DNA of 64,000 bases from JAOARY01 sp045345765 (GTDB taxonomy: Bacteria > Bacillota > Clostridia > Peptostreptococcales > Peptostreptococcaceae), in the NCBI GenBank assembly GCA_045345765.1, contig CP148265.1, positions 1,364,001 through 1,428,000 on the forward strand, read 5' to 3'. Every line of letters starts with the position of its first letter. Position 1 is the first letter of the stretch. Under the pieces are notes generated by a model, which saw only the letters and a list, made by a program, of their open reading frames with translations, had not been told where the DNA came from and made no database searches. Below, one piece after another: positions 61,963 through 64,000 of the stretch. The position numbers and the translations under genes were made by a program.

Positions 61963-61991
61963 CCTTATAACCTCATACTTTATTTATAAGG
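61963..61991 (+). promoter_or_regulatory. hairpin over the exporter ribosome-binding site, right arm of the 14-bp inverted repeat
   Basis: CCTTATAA (61963-61970) pairs with TTATAAGG (61984-61991), which includes the first bases of the AAGGAGG site (61988-61994) of the ABC gene. The same CCTTATAA can instead pair with TTATAAG (61947-61953) or with the 5'-UTR arm at 61387-61400, which would free the site. Confidence 0.6.
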
Positions 61992-62001
61992 AGGATAGCA
62001 G

Positions 62002-62931
62002 TTGGAAATAAATTTTAACAATATTAGTAAAAAATTTAATAATAATTTAGTTTTAAAAAATCTGAATTTTACAATTAAAACAAATAGGATAAATTGTATT
62101 GTTGGAAAAAATGGAGCTGGTAAAACAACTTTAGTTAAGGGGTTGTCAGGTCTATTGATTTTTGATGATTTTGACAATATTTCAATCAACAAGAAGTTAT
62201 ATAATATTAATTTTCTTCATAAAAATGTATCTACTAGTCTTGGTGAATCCAGAAATTTATACTTAAACCTTACTTTGATGCAGAACATAAAATATAACTT
62301 ATCACTATATTCATTAAAGTATAATGATAAAAAAAATAAAATTGATTACTATTTGAAACTATTCAAAATTGAAAATTTTGAGAATACAATAATATCAAAA
62401 TTATCTAAAGGTACGAAACAAAAGTTATCATTAATTATAACTTTAATAAAAAATTCTAAAATTTTAATATTTGATGAGCCGGATACAGGTCTTGATTTTG
62501 AATCACTTAATATATTTAAGAAGATTATCGAGAGAGAGAAAAAAGATAGGACGGTTATAATTACTTCTCATAATATAGATTTAATACAAGATGTAGCTGA
62601 TAACATAATAATCTTAAGTAATGGTGTAATTGATTTTTGTGGTAATATATATGATTTTGAAAATAATCAGAACTCAAAAATTATATTAGAACTTTCTTTT
62701 GAAAATATTCTATCAAAAAAATCAGAAGAAATACTTAAATTGTATTCAAAAAATATAGAATTTAAAAATAATATTATACATATATCTATAAATAAAAACA
62801 ATATACACGAATTTTTTGATACCATACTTAAATTTGGTAATAAAATTATAGACATTAAAACAAAAAATCTCTTAAAAAATTCTATGGAAGAAGATTTTTT
62901 TAAAGAAAGAGGTATTCAAGAAAATGCTTAA
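62002..62931 (+). CDS. ABC transporter ATP-binding protein
   Basis: 309 residues from TTG with AAGGAGG 7 nt before. Walker A GKNGAGKTTLVKGLSG (about 34-49), signature SKLSKGTKQKLSLIITLIKN, Walker B LIFDEPDTGLDFE, H-loop TSHNID. A 90-residue C-terminal extension follows the ATPase core. Paired by an 8-nt overlap with the permease. Likely exports or gives immunity to the secreted protein encoded upstream. Confidence 0.88.
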   Translation: MEINFNNISKKFNNNLVLKNLNFTIKTNRINCIVGKNGAGKTTLVKGLSGLLIFDDFDNISINKKLYNINFLHKNVSTSLGESRNLYLNLTLMQNIKYNLSLYSLKYNDKKNKIDYYLKLFKIENFENTIISKLSKGTKQKLSLIITLIKNSKILIFDEPDTGLDFESLNIFKKIIEREKKDRTVIITSHNIDLIQDVADNIIILSNGVIDFCGNIYDFENNQNSKIILELSFENILSKKSEEILKLYSKNIEFKNNIIHISINKNNIHEFFDTILKFGNKIIDIKTKNLLKNSMEEDFFKERGIQENA

Positions 62932-63676
62932 ACTTATAAAATTAAACTTAATTAAAGAATTTTGGGAAATTATGAATAATAAAACAAAATTATTAATATT
63001 ATTTATTTTTAATTTAATTATCTTCAACTTGGTATACTTTAAAATAGTAAAAAATATTGCTGAAGATATTGTTGATATTCAATATATTTTAATTTTAATT
63101 TTAATTTTTTATATTATAATGAATGCGTTCTCCTATGTGGGTAATATTACGATAAGAGAATTGAATGCTGGTAATATAGAGAATTTAATATTATCTCCGC
63201 ATGGTTTGCTAAAAATCACAATTTCTAGAATTTTAACTAATTTAATTAAAACTTTAATAATTGTTTTATCTATTATTTATTTTTTTTATTTTTTCTTTCA
63301 AATTTCTATAGATTCAAAATTTTATTTATTTATATTCATAATTTTTTTAGGTAGCTTTAGTTTGTATGGTATTGGTCTCATAATATCTAGTATTTCGTTT
63401 TTTTCAAAAGAAATACAAATGTTATCTGGCATATTTAAAATTATTATTCTTTACCTAATATTAAAAATAGAGCAACCAAATATACTGATTCCTTTTTCAC
63501 ATGCAAAATTTTTTATATTCAATTTATTTTTTGAAAATAATTCCATTTCAGAGTTTGATACACTTTTTATAATATCATTTATTACGAATTCTGTACTTTA
63601 TTTTCTTATTGGTGTTAAATTTTTCAAGAAAATAGAATATATAGCGTTAAAGACAGGGGCTTTTTTACAAAATTAA
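62924..63676 (+). CDS. ABC-2 type transporter permease
   Basis: 250 residues with six hydrophobic segments (LLILFIFNLIIFNLVYF, YILILILIFYIIMNAF, IIVLSIIYFFYFFF, FIFIIFLGSFSLYGIGLIIS, IFKIIILYLILK, LFIISFITNSVLYFLIG). Family trait TIRELNAGNIENLILSPHG in the second cytoplasmic loop is typical of ABC-2 permeases of antibiotic/bacteriocin-resistance type. Start overlaps the ATPase gene. Confidence 0.85.
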   Translation: MLKLIKLNLIKEFWEIMNNKTKLLILFIFNLIIFNLVYFKIVKNIAEDIVDIQYILILILIFYIIMNAFSYVGNITIRELNAGNIENLILSPHGLLKITISRILTNLIKTLIIVLSIIYFFYFFFQISIDSKFYLFIFIIFLGSFSLYGIGLIISSISFFSKEIQMLSGIFKIIILYLILKIEQPNILIPFSHAKFFIFNLFFENNSISEFDTLFIISFITNSVLYFLIGVKFFKKIEYIALKTGAFLQN

Positions 63677-63739
63677 ATATTGCTTTTTCTTCTAATTTAA
63701 TTTAAAATATTATGTATATAAGTATTTGGGAGGTTTTTT

Positions 63740-64000
63740 ATGAAATCTGTAGTAAAAGGGATAGCTAATAATTTTAATTACTGTTATGTAGACCAAGATC
63801 AAGAGTGGATATACTTTTTTAATCCATTAGATGATCAAGATTTGAATTTGTATAAAAAAAATAAAAAAACATTTGAAAAAATAATTATTTTTAGTGGTCT
63901 TTCAATTACTAATATTATTCTATATAATGATTTAATTTATTTTACCTCTGATTCATCTATATACTCAATAGGAAAGTATGGAGAGAATCTAAAAAAAATA
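63740..64000 (+). CDS. DUF5050-like protein, cut by window end
   Basis: At least 87 codons from ATG 63740 (GGGAGG upstream): MKSVVKGIANNFNYCYVDQD, EWIYFFNPLDDQDLNLYKKN, NIILYNDLIYFTSDSSIYSI. The recurring IYF.N...D..LY pattern is that of DUF5050 propeller-like repeats. No signal peptide. Following the ABC pair, it may belong to the same system; the rest lies beyond the window. Confidence 0.6.
   Translation, partial: MKSVVKGIANNFNYCYVDQDQEWIYFFNPLDDQDLNLYKKNKKTFEKIIIFSGLSITNIILYNDLIYFTSDSSIYSIGKYGENLKKI

Noticed and set aside
1..64000. CRISPR arrays, tRNA and rRNA genes
   Set aside because: No regularly spaced direct repeats and no cloverleaf or rRNA-like segments were noticed on reading.
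1..64000. Noc-binding sites of the Bacillus ATTTCCCGGGAAAT type
   Set aside because: No convincing match was seen; the Noc-like protein may use a different site, so none is annotated.

Overview
The window is a very AT-rich chromosomal segment (visibly under 30% GC) from a low-GC Gram-positive anaerobe of the Clostridia. It lies next to the replication origin. The gene order is rpmH-rnpA-yidD-yidC-jag-mnmE-mnmG-rsmG-noc-parB, then DUF5711-cvpA-yedF, DUF3343-DUF951, rpsF-ssb-rpsR-DUF2232-gdpP-rplI-dnaB and purA. This resembles the origin-proximal order of Peptostreptococcaceae and related Clostridia; the genus cannot be fixed from sequence alone. All recognised core genes are intact and mostly on the + strand. 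soj/parA, normally between noc and parB, is absent and replaced by about 690 nt of extremely AT-rich non-coding DNA.

Accessory DNA interrupts this backbone in several blocks. (1) 10.3-18.4 kb: a small secreted protein that may be a BECR-type nuclease, two decayed copies of one lipoprotein gene, and between those copies two secreted acidic paralogues with an OmpR-type two-component system. Both paralogue promoters carry 11-bp-phased direct repeats. (2) 20.9-24.8 kb: a small secreted-protein gene split by an IS200/IS605-type element (intact TnpB, decayed TnpA), a 57-residue membrane protein, and a two-gene sigma-like module (region 4 and region 2-like on separate proteins) whose promoter carries a LexA/SOS-type box. 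(3) 27.1-37.7 kb: an island between DUF951 and rpsF, rich in polymorphic-toxin parts. It holds two secreted toxin precursors sharing a duplicated promoter and leader, one with a Hint domain. Both have their C-terminal toxin tip out of frame at an A7 tract where A8 is needed. Several immunity-like genes, an orphan MntA with a HepT stub, and three VanZ copies or fragments are also present.

(4) 43.9-46.2 kb: a repeat-type secreted protein, a short exported peptide, and an acetyltransferase gene with three DnaA boxes just upstream, a fourth inside it, and a parS-like site inside it. This resembles a DnaA/ParB docking locus or part of an origin. (5) 46.3-51.5 kb: a soluble hybrid histidine kinase with an HD-GYP response regulator, then a DUF1700/DUF4097 envelope operon. 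(6) 52.9-64 kb: small secreted or immunity-like genes; an ABC-F ribosome-protection ATPase behind a long leader with two uORFs and two terminators; an MFS exporter; and a secreted bacteriocin-like protein with an ABC-2 exporter. The bacteriocin-like gene is bracketed by a 14-bp perfect inverted repeat, one arm of which also forms a hairpin over the exporter ribosome-binding site.

Together the core genes cover ribosome and tRNA maturation, membrane insertion, chromosome segregation, c-di-AMP turnover and replication. The accessory blocks are dominated by inter-bacterial conflict and stress-response genes. Start codons were moved to the best ribosome-binding site where a longer frame was implausible. 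Family names rest on recognised motifs and remembered families; no database search was run.
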